From Variovorax gracilis (lineage in GTDB: Bacteria; Pseudomonadota; Gammaproteobacteria; Burkholderiales; Burkholderiaceae_C): a stretch of 64,000 nt of DNA. Shown in pieces: positions 53,920 through 61,660 of this stretch; within the stretch, counting starts at the first letter, position 1, and each line of letters opens with the position of its first letter. Where the stretch lies: contig NZ_JASZYF010000013.1 in NCBI RefSeq assembly GCF_030317115.1, positions 62,001 through 126,000 on the forward strand, given 5' to 3'. Under the pieces are notes generated by a model. It made no database searches and had not been told where the DNA came from. It was given only the letters and a program-made list of their open reading frames with translations. The position numbers and the translations under genes were made by a program.

Positions 53920-54936
53920 ATGACTGTGCCCCGACGTCCCTGGAAACCGTGCGCCGTAATGCTCGCGCTGGCCTGCGTCGCGATCCGGCCCGGCATCGCG
54001 GCAGAAACCGTCTACGAGGGCATCTGCGACGCGTCCGCGGCGATTGCGATCGGCAAGAACCATTTTGTGGTGGGCGAGGACGAGCGCAACGTTTTCCACG
54101 TCTACCGTTTCGGCGAGTCGGACTCCAAGGCCCAGATCGACCTGACCAGCTACCTCCGTGGCGCCGACAAGAAGGAATCGGATGTCGAGGGTGCAGCCCG
54201 CGTCGGAAATCGCATCTACTGGATTGCATCGCATGGCAGGGACAAGAAGGCGAAGGTCGAGCCCAGCCGGCTGCGCTTCTTCGCGACAAGCATCGACGAG
54301 ACAGGCGATGTACCGACTGTCAAGGCGGTCTCGACGCCGCCCTACACGAAGCTGCTGGATTTCATCGGCGCGGACCCACGCTTCGCGGTGCTCAAGGATG
54401 CGTCCCAGTTCGCGCCGAAGAGCGGGGAGGGCCTCAATATCGAAGGCCTTGCCGCGACCCCTGACGGACGCCTGCTGATCGGATTCCGGAACCCGAGGCC
54501 GAAGGGGAAGGCACTGGTCCTGCCGCTCCTCAACCCGGCCGCGGTGATCGATTCGGCCGCTGATCCGCAGTTCGGAGACCTGATCGCTCTCGACCTGGGA
54601 AGGCGCGGGATTCGAAGCATCGAGTGGGTGGATGGCGGCTACGTGATCGTTGCCGGTGCGCATGACGATCGCTCCCTCAATCCCAAGGCACTGGATTTCA
54701 GGCTCTATCGCTGGGCGGGCCCCGGATCGAAGCCTGTCAAGGCGAAGAGCCTTGGATTCGGTCTGAACCCGGAAGCTCTCTTCGAGGTGAAGGGAGAGAC
54801 ACCGGGGACGGTGTACGTGCTGAGCGACGACGGAGAGGTTTCCGCCGGAGGCGAGAAGTGCAAGGACGCGCCGGGCGGCAAGAAGCACTTCCGCGCGATG
54901 GCCGTTGGACTGCAGGCCTCATCTTCCAAACATTGA
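53920..54936 (+). CDS. exported DUF3616 family protein
   Basis: A 338-residue secreted protein (signal peptide ending GIAA) with a DUF3616-type beta-propeller pattern: ICDASAAIAIGKNHFVVGED, VEGAARVGNRIYWIASHGRD, GLNIEGLAATPDGRLLIGFR and GGYVIVAGAHDD. Molecular function is unknown. GAGGAG lies before ATG 53920; in-frame starts at 53875 and 53893 lack sites. The GH25 gene follows after 17 bases, so they are probably cotranscribed. Confidence 0.8.
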   Translation: MTVPRRPWKPCAVMLALACVAIRPGIAAETVYEGICDASAAIAIGKNHFVVGEDERNVFHVYRFGESDSKAQIDLTSYLRGADKKESDVEGAARVGNRIYWIASHGRDKKAKVEPSRLRFFATSIDETGDVPTVKAVSTPPYTKLLDFIGADPRFAVLKDASQFAPKSGEGLNIEGLAATPDGRLLIGFRNPRPKGKALVLPLLNPAAVIDSAADPQFGDLIALDLGRRGIRSIEWVDGGYVIVAGAHDDRSLNPKALDFRLYRWAGPGSKPVKAKSLGFGLNPEALFEVKGETPGTVYVLSDDGEVSAGGEKCKDAPGGKKHFRAMAVGLQASSSKH

Positions 54937-54953
54937 ACGCGTGAAGGATCCCC

Positions 54954-55628
54954 ATGCCCACAGGTGAATTCGATCGTCCATGGACCAACCCCGACACTGC
55001 ATTGGTCATCGATGCTTTTGCGGACAACACCATCGTCTGGGACAAGCTTCAGACTGAAAGGCGCGTGGTCGCCATCATCCACAAGTCCACGATCGGCACG
55101 ACGCGCATCGACAGCGGTTATTTCGCGCGAAAGGCCGAGGCGAAGCAGCGCGGCTACCTGTGGGGGTCGTATCACTGGGGCCTGACCGGGGAGCCCGAGG
55201 CACAGGCCGACCACTACATCGACACCGTCAAGCCGGAAGCGGGCGAACTGATCTCGCTCGACCTGGAGGATGCCACCTCCGACGAACTCATGGATGCGGC
55301 CGAGGCCTTGCGGTTCATCAAGCGAGTGAAGGAGCGCACGGGCCGCTTTCCGGTCCTCTACACCAATCACGCGAGCGCCAAGCTCATCTCCGCGAACTTC
55401 AGGAACACCGATTTCGCCAGGACACCGTTGTGGTACGCGCGCTTCCGCAGTTCGGTCAGTGACTTCCCGACCGGCGTCTGGCCGACCTATTCCCTCTGGC
55501 AGTTCTCGAGCGAGATCCTGGTGCAATTGCCCATCCCCGGAACGAGGCCGGACATCGACGTCAACGTCTTCAATGGGACCATCGCCCAACTGAAGGCGAA
55601 ATGGCCGCTGACCAGCAGCAGTGCCTGA
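54954..55628 (+). CDS. glycoside hydrolase family 25 lysozyme-like protein
   Basis: A 224-residue GH25 fold: N-terminal Asp in ALVIDAFADN, KSTIGTTRIDSGYFARKAEA, YLWGSYHWGL, the catalytic pair region SLDLEDA and WQFSSEILVQLP near the end with PDIDVNVFNG. It would hydrolyse the peptidoglycan glycan backbone. It has no signal peptide or holin neighbour, so it needs another export route or acts as an effector. AAGGA precedes the ATG. Confidence 0.82.
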   Translation: MPTGEFDRPWTNPDTALVIDAFADNTIVWDKLQTERRVVAIIHKSTIGTTRIDSGYFARKAEAKQRGYLWGSYHWGLTGEPEAQADHYIDTVKPEAGELISLDLEDATSDELMDAAEALRFIKRVKERTGRFPVLYTNHASAKLISANFRNTDFARTPLWYARFRSSVSDFPTGVWPTYSLWQFSSEILVQLPIPGTRPDIDVNVFNGTIAQLKAKWPLTSSSA

Positions 55629-55656
55629 GCCGCCTGAGGGCTTGATCGCTCGGTTG

Positions 55657-56436
55657 TCAACCTTCGACGAGTGCCAGTACCCGGAGCGGGCTGCCGGAAC
55701 CCTGCTGAATCTTCAGCGGTGCGGACACGATCAGTGCGCCCGTGGGTGGAAGCTGGTCGAGGTTCTTCAGGCATTGCAGGCCGTACCGGTTGGCGCCGTG
55801 CATGAGTGTGTGGCAGGGGTAGGCCAGTGGCCAGGCATAGGACTGCCCGGCGTCGGTGTTGATCGTCTCGACGCCGAAGCCATGCACCTTGCGCTCATGG
55901 ATGAGCCACTCCACCGCTGCCTGCGTGGGGCCCGGCGTATGGGCGCCGTCTTCGCGCATGTTCACGAAGGCCGCCGGGTCGCCGAGGCGCTTGGACCAGT
56001 CGGTGCGCAGGAACACCCAGGCGCCTTCGGGGATTCGGCCGTGTTGCGCTTCCCAGGCCTGCAGGAACTCGACGGTGAGCAGCCAGTCAGCGTCCTGCGC
56101 CACTTCGGCGCTCGCATCCACCACCACCGCCGGCGCAATGAAGTTGTCGGGCGCAATGGTGTCGACGGTGTTGCGAGGGTGGTCTTTGCCGGTCACCCAG
56201 TGTGCCGGCGCGTCGAAATGCGTGCCGGTGTGTTCGCCGCACGAGAAGTTGTTCCAGTACCAGCCGGGCCCGGCTTCGTCGTAGTGCGAGATGCGTTCCA
56301 TCTTGAACGGGGAGACCTGGCCGAACTGTGGCGGCAGTTGCAGGGCAGGGAAGTCCTCGCTCAAGGTGTGTGTGAGGTCGATCGCGCGAACCGAACCGTT
56401 GCGCAGGGATTGGGCGAGTTGCGTGAGGATGGTCAT
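55657..56436 (-). CDS. cyclase/KynB-like metal-dependent hydrolase
   Basis: A 259-residue member of the cyclase family (kynurenine formamidase KynB and isatin hydrolase). The defining metal motif CGEHTGTHFDAPAHW (about residue 67) is intact. IDLTHTLSEDFP opens the protein, and HTLMHGANRYGLQCL lies near the end. It hydrolyses an N-formyl or cyclic amide substrate. It is the last gene of a five-gene minus-strand operon. The ATG at 56436 is used; TTG 56448 is an alternative. Confidence 0.85.
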   Translation of the reverse strand: MTILTQLAQSLRNGSVRAIDLTHTLSEDFPALQLPPQFGQVSPFKMERISHYDEAGPGWYWNNFSCGEHTGTHFDAPAHWVTGKDHPRNTVDTIAPDNFIAPAVVVDASAEVAQDADWLLTVEFLQAWEAQHGRIPEGAWVFLRTDWSKRLGDPAAFVNMREDGAHTPGPTQAAVEWLIHERKVHGFGVETINTDAGQSYAWPLAYPCHTLMHGANRYGLQCLKNLDQLPPTGALIVSAPLKIQQGSGSPLRVLALVEG

Positions 56437-56482
56437 CAAAAGATCCAATCGAGAAAAGACGATTCACAAACCCCTGCGCGGC

Positions 56483-56884
56483 TCAGATCTGCCGCCGCGC
56501 GGTCACTTCGAGTTCGACCTTGGCGCCTTCCACGGCCAACGCGCTGCACAGCGTGGTGTTGGCCGGGCGGTTGGCATTGAAGCGGCGGCGGAGCACTTCG
56601 CTGACGGCGATCACGTCGGCGCGGTCCGGAACGTAGACGCGTACACGGACCACGTCGGCGAGGCTCGAGCGCGCTTGCGAGAGCGCGGCTTCGATCGTGT
56701 CGAGCGCGACCTCGCATTGCTGCTGCGCCGTGGCCGGAAACTCACCGGTGGCGAAGACCTGGCCCAAGGTGCCGGAGACGAAGACCCACTCGCCGTCGAC
56801 CACGGCGCGCGAGTAGCCGGCCAGCTCTTCCCAGCGCGATCCGCTCTGGATGAATTCGCGTCCCATGCGTATCTCGGTGTTCAT
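56483..56884 (-). CDS. RidA family (Rid/YjgF) protein
   Basis: A 133-residue trimeric Rid-type protein (SRAVVDGEWVFVSGTLGQ, ATAQQQCEVALDTIEAALSQ, RVRVYVPDRADV, ANTTLCSALAVEGAKVELEV). The substrate-binding Arg of true RidA imine deaminases is in the region VRVRVYV, and the Glu in KVELEVTA is present. It likely deaminates an enamine or imine produced by the PLP enzyme of the operon. Its ATG overlaps the Bug stop (ATGA); ATG 56866 is an alternative start. Confidence 0.87.
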   Translation of the reverse strand: MNTEIRMGREFIQSGSRWEELAGYSRAVVDGEWVFVSGTLGQVFATGEFPATAQQQCEVALDTIEAALSQARSSLADVVRVRVYVPDRADVIAVSEVLRRRFNANRPANTTLCSALAVEGAKVELEVTARRQI

Positions 56885-57870
56885 TGCGCCTTGAAGCCCG
56901 ATTCCCGGATCACCTTGCTCCAGTTGCGATTGGCATCGATCACCCACTGTCCGACTTCCTTCGACGAGGCGGCCGTGACCTCGTTGCCCATCTTCGCAAG
57001 GCGCTCCTGGAGGTCGGGCTGCGCCAGCGCCGTCTTCATCGCGAGGTCGAACTGGTCGACGAAATCCGGAGGCATCCCTTTCGGTCCGAAGAAGGCCAGC
57101 CACGGGTTCTTGTCGATTCCGCTGAAGCCCAGCTCCTGGAAGGTGGGGATCTCAGGTGCGGTCTTGCTGCGCTCCTGGCCCGAGCTGCCCAGGATGCGGA
57201 CCTTGCCGGCGCGGTGGTATTCGATCAGCTCCGTCATCGAGGCGATGCCGATCGGAATCTGTCCTGCGAGCAGGTCCTGCACCATGGGAGCGCCGCCCTT
57301 GTAGGGCACCGAGTTCATCGTCACGCCGAAGGACTTGCCGATGACGTGGCCGATGAACTGCGGAACGCTGCCGGCGGCGGGAATTCCATAGTTCGCTTCG
57401 TTCGGATGCGCCTTCACCCATGTGCCGAGCTCGGCCATGGTCTTCACGCCGGTGGCGGCGCTGACGGCGAGCACGTTGTAGTAGCTCGCCACGCCTGCCA
57501 GGGCGGTGAAGTCGGCCACCGGATCGTAGCCGGCAGCGGCGATGGTCAGGGGAATGATCACCTGCGTGTGGTCGATCGACAGCATGATGGTCGAGCCGTC
57601 CGCGGGTGCCGCCTTGAGCAGCTGTGCGGCGATCTGCCCTCCGGCGCCCGGCTTGTTGTCGACGACGAACACCTGGCCGCTCATGGTCTTGCCCAGCTTG
57701 TCGATCACGGCGCGCGCGACCACGTCCGTGGCGCCGCCCGGCGGAAAGCCGACCAGCACGCGGATGGGCCCGGTGTAGGCCTTGGTGCTGGCGTTGGCGC
57801 TCCAAGGCGACGAGAGCGCCGGAGCAAGCAAGGCTGCCGCGAATGCCTGGCCGAAATGGCGTCGATTCAT
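56881..57870 (-). CDS. Bug family periplasmic carboxylate-binding protein
   Basis: A 329-residue Bug receptor with a signal peptide ending ANAST, GPIRVLVGFPPGGATDVVAR, DNKPGAGGQIAAQLLKAAP, GYDPVADFTALAG and NSVPYKGGAPMVQDLLAGQI. GGAAGAG lies before the ATG. It is the only one of the four Bug genes in this window that is embedded in a catabolic operon other than the AtuA one, and probably captures the operon's substrate. No TctAB is present. Confidence 0.92.
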   Translation of the reverse strand: MNRRHFGQAFAAALLAPALSSPWSANASTKAYTGPIRVLVGFPPGGATDVVARAVIDKLGKTMSGQVFVVDNKPGAGGQIAAQLLKAAPADGSTIMLSIDHTQVIIPLTIAAAGYDPVADFTALAGVASYYNVLAVSAATGVKTMAELGTWVKAHPNEANYGIPAAGSVPQFIGHVIGKSFGVTMNSVPYKGGAPMVQDLLAGQIPIGIASMTELIEYHRAGKVRILGSSGQERSKTAPEIPTFQELGFSGIDKNPWLAFFGPKGMPPDFVDQFDLAMKTALAQPDLQERLAKMGNEVTAASSKEVGQWVIDANRNWSKVIRESGFKAQ

Positions 57871-57880
57871 GATCTCTTCC

Positions 57881-58381
57881 TCATCGTGGTTTCAAAGAAC
57901 TGGCGAGTGGCGTGGTGCGCGGCGATGCGGTCTGAAGGTCGAGGCGGGCCTGGATCAGCAGCACTTCTACTTCATGGCAATGCACGAGGCGCAGCCATCG
58001 GGCGTTGTCCATGTCGGGCGTGCGCGTCGCGAGCAGGCTGATGCGGCATGACTCGTCGGCGCCGTCCGCCGCGGCGAGGGGTTCGACCACCGCGCTGATG
58101 CGAGGGCTCAGCACGTCGGGCGTGCCGCCGACGTAGTAGACCACGGTCATGCGTGCCTCGTCCATCACGGGACGCACATAGCCCGGCTGATCATCAAACA
58201 GCGAATGGCCGCGCACGACGCCATCGCCAACGGCTTCCGTCTGCCAGCATCCCAGCGCCCAACGCCCGAGTTGCAGGCCATCGGCAAGGAAGGCCAGGGC
58301 CCGCTGCGCAGACACCCGGCATTCGGCCGAGGCGCAATGCGAGCTGGGGGTGTCCTCGGTGGGGTTTCGCATGGGCATCAT
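57881..58381 (-). CDS. hypothetical protein, SRPBCC-like
   Basis: A 166-residue soluble protein (RALAFLADGLQLGRWALGCW, SLFDDQPGYVRPVMDEARMT, VVYYVGGTPDVLSPRISAVV) whose pattern resembles a SRPBCC/START-type hydrophobic-ligand domain. No signal peptide. Its ATG overlaps the stop of the class V aminotransferase gene, and the Bug gene follows after 10 bases. A ligand-binding or ring-cyclizing accessory role is only inferred. Confidence 0.7.
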   Translation of the reverse strand: MMPMRNPTEDTPSSHCASAECRVSAQRALAFLADGLQLGRWALGCWQTEAVGDGVVRGHSLFDDQPGYVRPVMDEARMTVVYYVGGTPDVLSPRISAVVEPLAAADGADESCRISLLATRTPDMDNARWLRLVHCHEVEVLLIQARLDLQTASPRTTPLASSLKPR

Positions 58382-59514
58382 CGCGTCAGACGCGCGAGTT
58401 CGCGCAAGGCGCCCACGACGTCGTCAGCGGTGTTGTAGAAGTGCGGCGCGACACGGATGACGTCGTTGCGTGCAGAGACCACATAGCCGGCCTGCAGCAT
58501 CTGTGCCTCCACCTGCGCCGCATTGGGGATGCGGATGGCCGTGTTGGCGCCCTTGGCGGATGGGGCGGTCGGGCTTGCAATCGAAAGGCCGAGGCGCGCC
58601 GCTTCCTCTATGGCGACCGCCGAAAGCCGAGTCAGATAGGCCTCGATCGCCGGTATGCCGATCTCGTTCAGCAGGCTCATGCTGGCGCGGGCCACGCTGG
58701 CGCACATCATGGGCGGTGTGCCCGTATTGAAGCGGGTCGCTCCCGCCGCGAAATCGAGGTTGGCGGGGTTGAACTCGAACGGGTTCACGCGGCCGAACCA
58801 GCCGGTGACCGTGGGCGTCAGCCGCCTCGCGAGGTCGGGGCGCACATACAGGAAGGCGATGCCAGGAATGCCCAGCAGATATTTCTGTGCGCCGCTCGCG
58901 AGGATGTCGACGGCCTGTTCGCGAACATCGATCGCGATGGAGCCGGCGGATTGATAGGCATCGACGAACTGGATGGCGCCGCGTTCGCGCGATGCCCGGC
59001 CGGTGGCGTCGATGTCGACGATCTGGCCGTCATAGAAACAGGCATGCGAAACGGACACCAGGGCCGTCTGTGCATCGATGGTGTCTACGATGCGGTTCGT
59101 CGTGCCCGTGTCGCCGGCCTCCGCCTGCACGAAGCGAACCTGCGCGCCGCGGGGCTGCTGAGCCAGCCAGACATGGCAGATCGACGGGAAGTCCAGCGTG
59201 GTCGTGACGATGCCGCGGCGATCCGCTTCGAAGCGGAGCGCCGAGGCAATGCTGGAAGCCGCGTCCGACACGCTCCCTAGCATCGCGATGTCATCCACAT
59301 CGGCATGGATCATGCGAGCGAACTCCGCGCGCGCCAGGTCGACCTGCTCCATCCAGTAGCCCCAGTCGGCGCCGCGCCTCACCCAGGCATCGAGGTAGTC
59401 GTCGATGGCCTGCCGCACGGGCAGACTGAGCGCGCTCTGCGAGCAACTGGAGAGCTGGACCGCGTTGTCCAGGATAGGGAAGAGCTTGCGGTACGCAGAG
59501 AATGGATGATTCAT
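58378..59514 (-). CDS. class V PLP-dependent aminotransferase/kynureninase-like enzyme
   Basis: A 378-residue fold-type I PLP enzyme. QLSSCSQSALSLPVRQAIDD opens the protein; the PLP Asp region is SVSHACFYDGQIVDID, FVDAYQSAGSIAIDV and the Schiff-base Lys is in ASGAQKYLLGIPGIAFLY (about residue 220). NTGTPPMM and a C-terminal small domain follow. It could be a kynureninase-like beta-lyase, a desulfurase or an epimerase. AAGGCG lies before the ATG. It heads a five-gene operon and is divergent from a Crp/Fnr gene 35 bases away. Confidence 0.8.
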   Translation of the reverse strand: MNHPFSAYRKLFPILDNAVQLSSCSQSALSLPVRQAIDDYLDAWVRRGADWGYWMEQVDLARAEFARMIHADVDDIAMLGSVSDAASSIASALRFEADRRGIVTTTLDFPSICHVWLAQQPRGAQVRFVQAEAGDTGTTNRIVDTIDAQTALVSVSHACFYDGQIVDIDATGRASRERGAIQFVDAYQSAGSIAIDVREQAVDILASGAQKYLLGIPGIAFLYVRPDLARRLTPTVTGWFGRVNPFEFNPANLDFAAGATRFNTGTPPMMCASVARASMSLLNEIGIPAIEAYLTRLSAVAIEEAARLGLSIASPTAPSAKGANTAIRIPNAAQVEAQMLQAGYVVSARNDVIRVAPHFYNTADDVVGALRELARLTR

Positions 59515-59520
59515 GAAATC

Positions 59521-59540
59521 GCCTTGCGCAACGACAAGGC
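59521..59540. promoter_or_regulatory. inverted repeat in the 35-bp gap between the class V enzyme and Crp/Fnr genes
   Basis: Perfect 6-base arms GCCTTG (59521-59526) and CAAGGC (59535-59540) around 8 bases; the left arm also contains the palindrome TTGCGCAA (59524-59531). It occupies most of the divergent intergenic region and is a natural site for the adjacent Crp-family protein. Confidence 0.5.
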
Positions 59541-59549
59541 CTTGAGACG

Positions 59550-60242
59550 ATGAACAAGAACGGAGACACGGCGACGTCCCCCTCGGCATGGATCGAGGTG
59601 CCGCACTTCGCCTGGAAGACGCTGACGGCAGGCGGCGCGCCAACGGTGCGCTTCAGCAAGGGCCAGACCCTGTTTTCGCAGGGCGACCCGGTGAACCATG
59701 TGCTCGTCGTCGAGCACGGGCGCGTACGGCTGGTGCTGTTGTCGGAGTCCGGACACGAGAAGCACATGGCCATCGTCGGCACCCACGGGCTGGTCGGGGA
59801 ATGCAGCGCCTTCCTGGACGGCCGCCATTCGGTGACTGCGGTGGCCTCGTCGGACGTGGTGGCACGGCAGGTCGAGCGGCAGCAATTGCTGCACTGCATC
59901 GAGCGCGACCCCGAGTGCCTGCGCCAGGTGCTCTGGCTGATGAACGTCAAGCTGCGCGTGCTCGCCCACCAGAACCTGCTCCTGAGCCAGGCCACTGCCG
60001 CCCAGCGGGTGATCCACCATCTGGTGCAACTGGCCGACACCTACGGCGAGGCGCACGCCGCGGGCGTTGCGATCCGCATTTCCTTCACGCACCAGGAGAT
60101 GGCCAACATCGCCGGCCTGAGCCGCGTCATGACCTCGAACGTGCTGACCCAGCTTCAGGACCAGGGGATGATCGAGATGGTCAAGTCGCATTGCGTGATT
60201 CGGGATCCGGACGGATTGAGGCGGCGGGCGCTGGCTCTGTGA
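59550..60242 (+). CDS. Crp/Fnr family transcriptional regulator
   Basis: A 230-residue regulator with an N-terminal cyclic-nucleotide-binding-like jelly roll (SKGQTLFSQGDPVNHVLVVE, HGRVRLVLLSESGHEKHMAI) and a C-terminal winged helix (SFTHQEMANIAGLSRVMTSN). The N-terminus lacks an FNR-type Cys cluster, so it is not an oxygen sensor of that kind. It probably controls the divergent class V/Bug/RidA operon and itself. Confidence 0.87.
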   Translation: MNKNGDTATSPSAWIEVPHFAWKTLTAGGAPTVRFSKGQTLFSQGDPVNHVLVVEHGRVRLVLLSESGHEKHMAIVGTHGLVGECSAFLDGRHSVTAVASSDVVARQVERQQLLHCIERDPECLRQVLWLMNVKLRVLAHQNLLLSQATAAQRVIHHLVQLADTYGEAHAAGVAIRISFTHQEMANIAGLSRVMTSNVLTQLQDQGMIEMVKSHCVIRDPDGLRRRALAL

Positions 60243-60420
60243 TTCGGCGTTGCGACCCAGTTTAGGAACGCCCGGACGCACCGTATGTCAACGGCTTTAC
60301 AACGCAGAAGATTTTTCTTGCCGCTGGCGCGCTGACCATTCGAGCGTTCGCCCCGTCATTTCGCCCAAACGCCGTGCGCATTCGACGCAATGCCGGCTTC
60401 CTCCTGCCAGCGGGCCCTTC

Positions 60421-60426
60421 TAGAGT
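60421..60426 (+). promoter_or_regulatory. -10-like element before the saccharopine-dehydrogenase-like gene
   Basis: TAGAGT, the same hexamer as at the AtuA promoter, 37 bases before the ATG, with an AAGGAG ribosome site between. The remainder of the 221-base spacer (60243-60463) shows no gene or obvious repeat. Confidence 0.35.
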
Positions 60427-60463
60427 TCCTTCAGTCCGGTGACCGAATACGAAGGAGTGCCCC

Positions 60464-61660
60464 ATGAATCCGATCGACATCCGCAAGGTCCTCGTTCTGG
60501 GCGCTGGCAAGGTCGGCGGCACGGTCGCCGACATGGTGGCCGAGTACCACCGGCTGCCTGTCACGCTCGCAGACCGTGAGCTACGTCGGCACGAGCCCGG
60601 CGATCGACTGGTGCAGTGCATCATCGTCAATGTCGAGGACGACACCGCGCTCGCCGCCGCGATGCTGGGCCATGACGTCGTGATCAATGCGCTGCCTTTC
60701 TATCTCGCATCGAACGTCGCGGCGGCAGCCCGATCCCTCGGCGTGCACTACTTCGACCTGACGGAAGACGTCGCCGCCACAGCCGCCATCCGCGCCATGG
60801 CAGAGGGTTCCCCTACGGTGCTGATGCCGCAGAGCGGCCTTGCACCCGGCGTGATCGGGATGCTGGGAGGCCACCTTGCAAATCGCTTCGACGAGCTCTA
60901 CGACCTTCACCTGCGTGTCGGCGCGCTTTCGCGCCACGCGACCAACGGACTGCGCTACAACTTCACATGGAGCATCGACGGCGTCATCAACGAGTACTGT
61001 CATCCGTGCGCGGCCATCGTGCAGGGCCATCCGGTGTCCGCGCAACCGCTCGAAGGACTCGAGACGCTGATGCTCGACGGGGAAAGTTTTGAGGCCTTCA
61101 ACACCTCGGGCGGGCTTGGCACGCTCTGCGAGACGCTTGCGGGGCGTGTGCGGAACCTCGACTACAAGACCCTCCGCTACCCTGGTCACCGCGATGCCAT
61201 GGCGTTGCTGCTGCACGACCTCCGCCTGATCGAGCGTCGCGATCTGCTGAGGCAGGTTCTCGACCACGCCGTGCCGCACAGCCGTGAAGACAAGGTGATC
61301 GTGTTCGCATCGGCTTCGGGATTGCGCCATGGCCGTTTCGAGCAGGAGACGCGCATGGCCCGCATCCACGGCGGCCGGCTGCGCGGCGTGGACCGTACCG
61401 CCATCGAGCTGGCGACGGCTGCCGGGGTCGTGGGCGTGTTCGAACTGCTGCGCAATGGGCAGTTGCCTGTGTGCGGCTTCGTCGGGCAGGAGCAGGTTGC
61501 GCTCGAAGCTTTCCTCGCTACGCGGGTCGGCAGTTGCTACGCGGGCCTGGGTGACGCAGGCGCCGGCGCCGAACACGCGAGTGCGCCTCGCGGCCAGACC
61601 TTCGCACATACTTGGCCGCCTCAGGCACGACGCCGGAACCGGAAGGAGCCACAAGCATGA
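60464..61660 (+). CDS. saccharopine dehydrogenase-like/lysine 6-dehydrogenase family protein
   Basis: A 398-residue NAD(P)-dependent oxidoreductase. The N-terminal Rossmann motif is VLVLGAGKVGGTVADMVAEY, then VVINALPFYL and VHYFDLTEDV; the C-terminal saccharopine-dehydrogenase domain has MPQSGLAPGVIGMLGG and LRYNFTWSIDGVINEY. With the downstream ALDH7 gene it probably converts lysine to aminoadipate semialdehyde. Its stop overlaps the ALDH start (ATGA). AAGGAG precedes the ATG. Confidence 0.85.
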   Translation: MNPIDIRKVLVLGAGKVGGTVADMVAEYHRLPVTLADRELRRHEPGDRLVQCIIVNVEDDTALAAAMLGHDVVINALPFYLASNVAAAARSLGVHYFDLTEDVAATAAIRAMAEGSPTVLMPQSGLAPGVIGMLGGHLANRFDELYDLHLRVGALSRHATNGLRYNFTWSIDGVINEYCHPCAAIVQGHPVSAQPLEGLETLMLDGESFEAFNTSGGLGTLCETLAGRVRNLDYKTLRYPGHRDAMALLLHDLRLIERRDLLRQVLDHAVPHSREDKVIVFASASGLRHGRFEQETRMARIHGGRLRGVDRTAIELATAAGVVGVFELLRNGQLPVCGFVGQEQVALEAFLATRVGSCYAGLGDAGAGAEHASAPRGQTFAHTWPPQARRRNRKEPQA

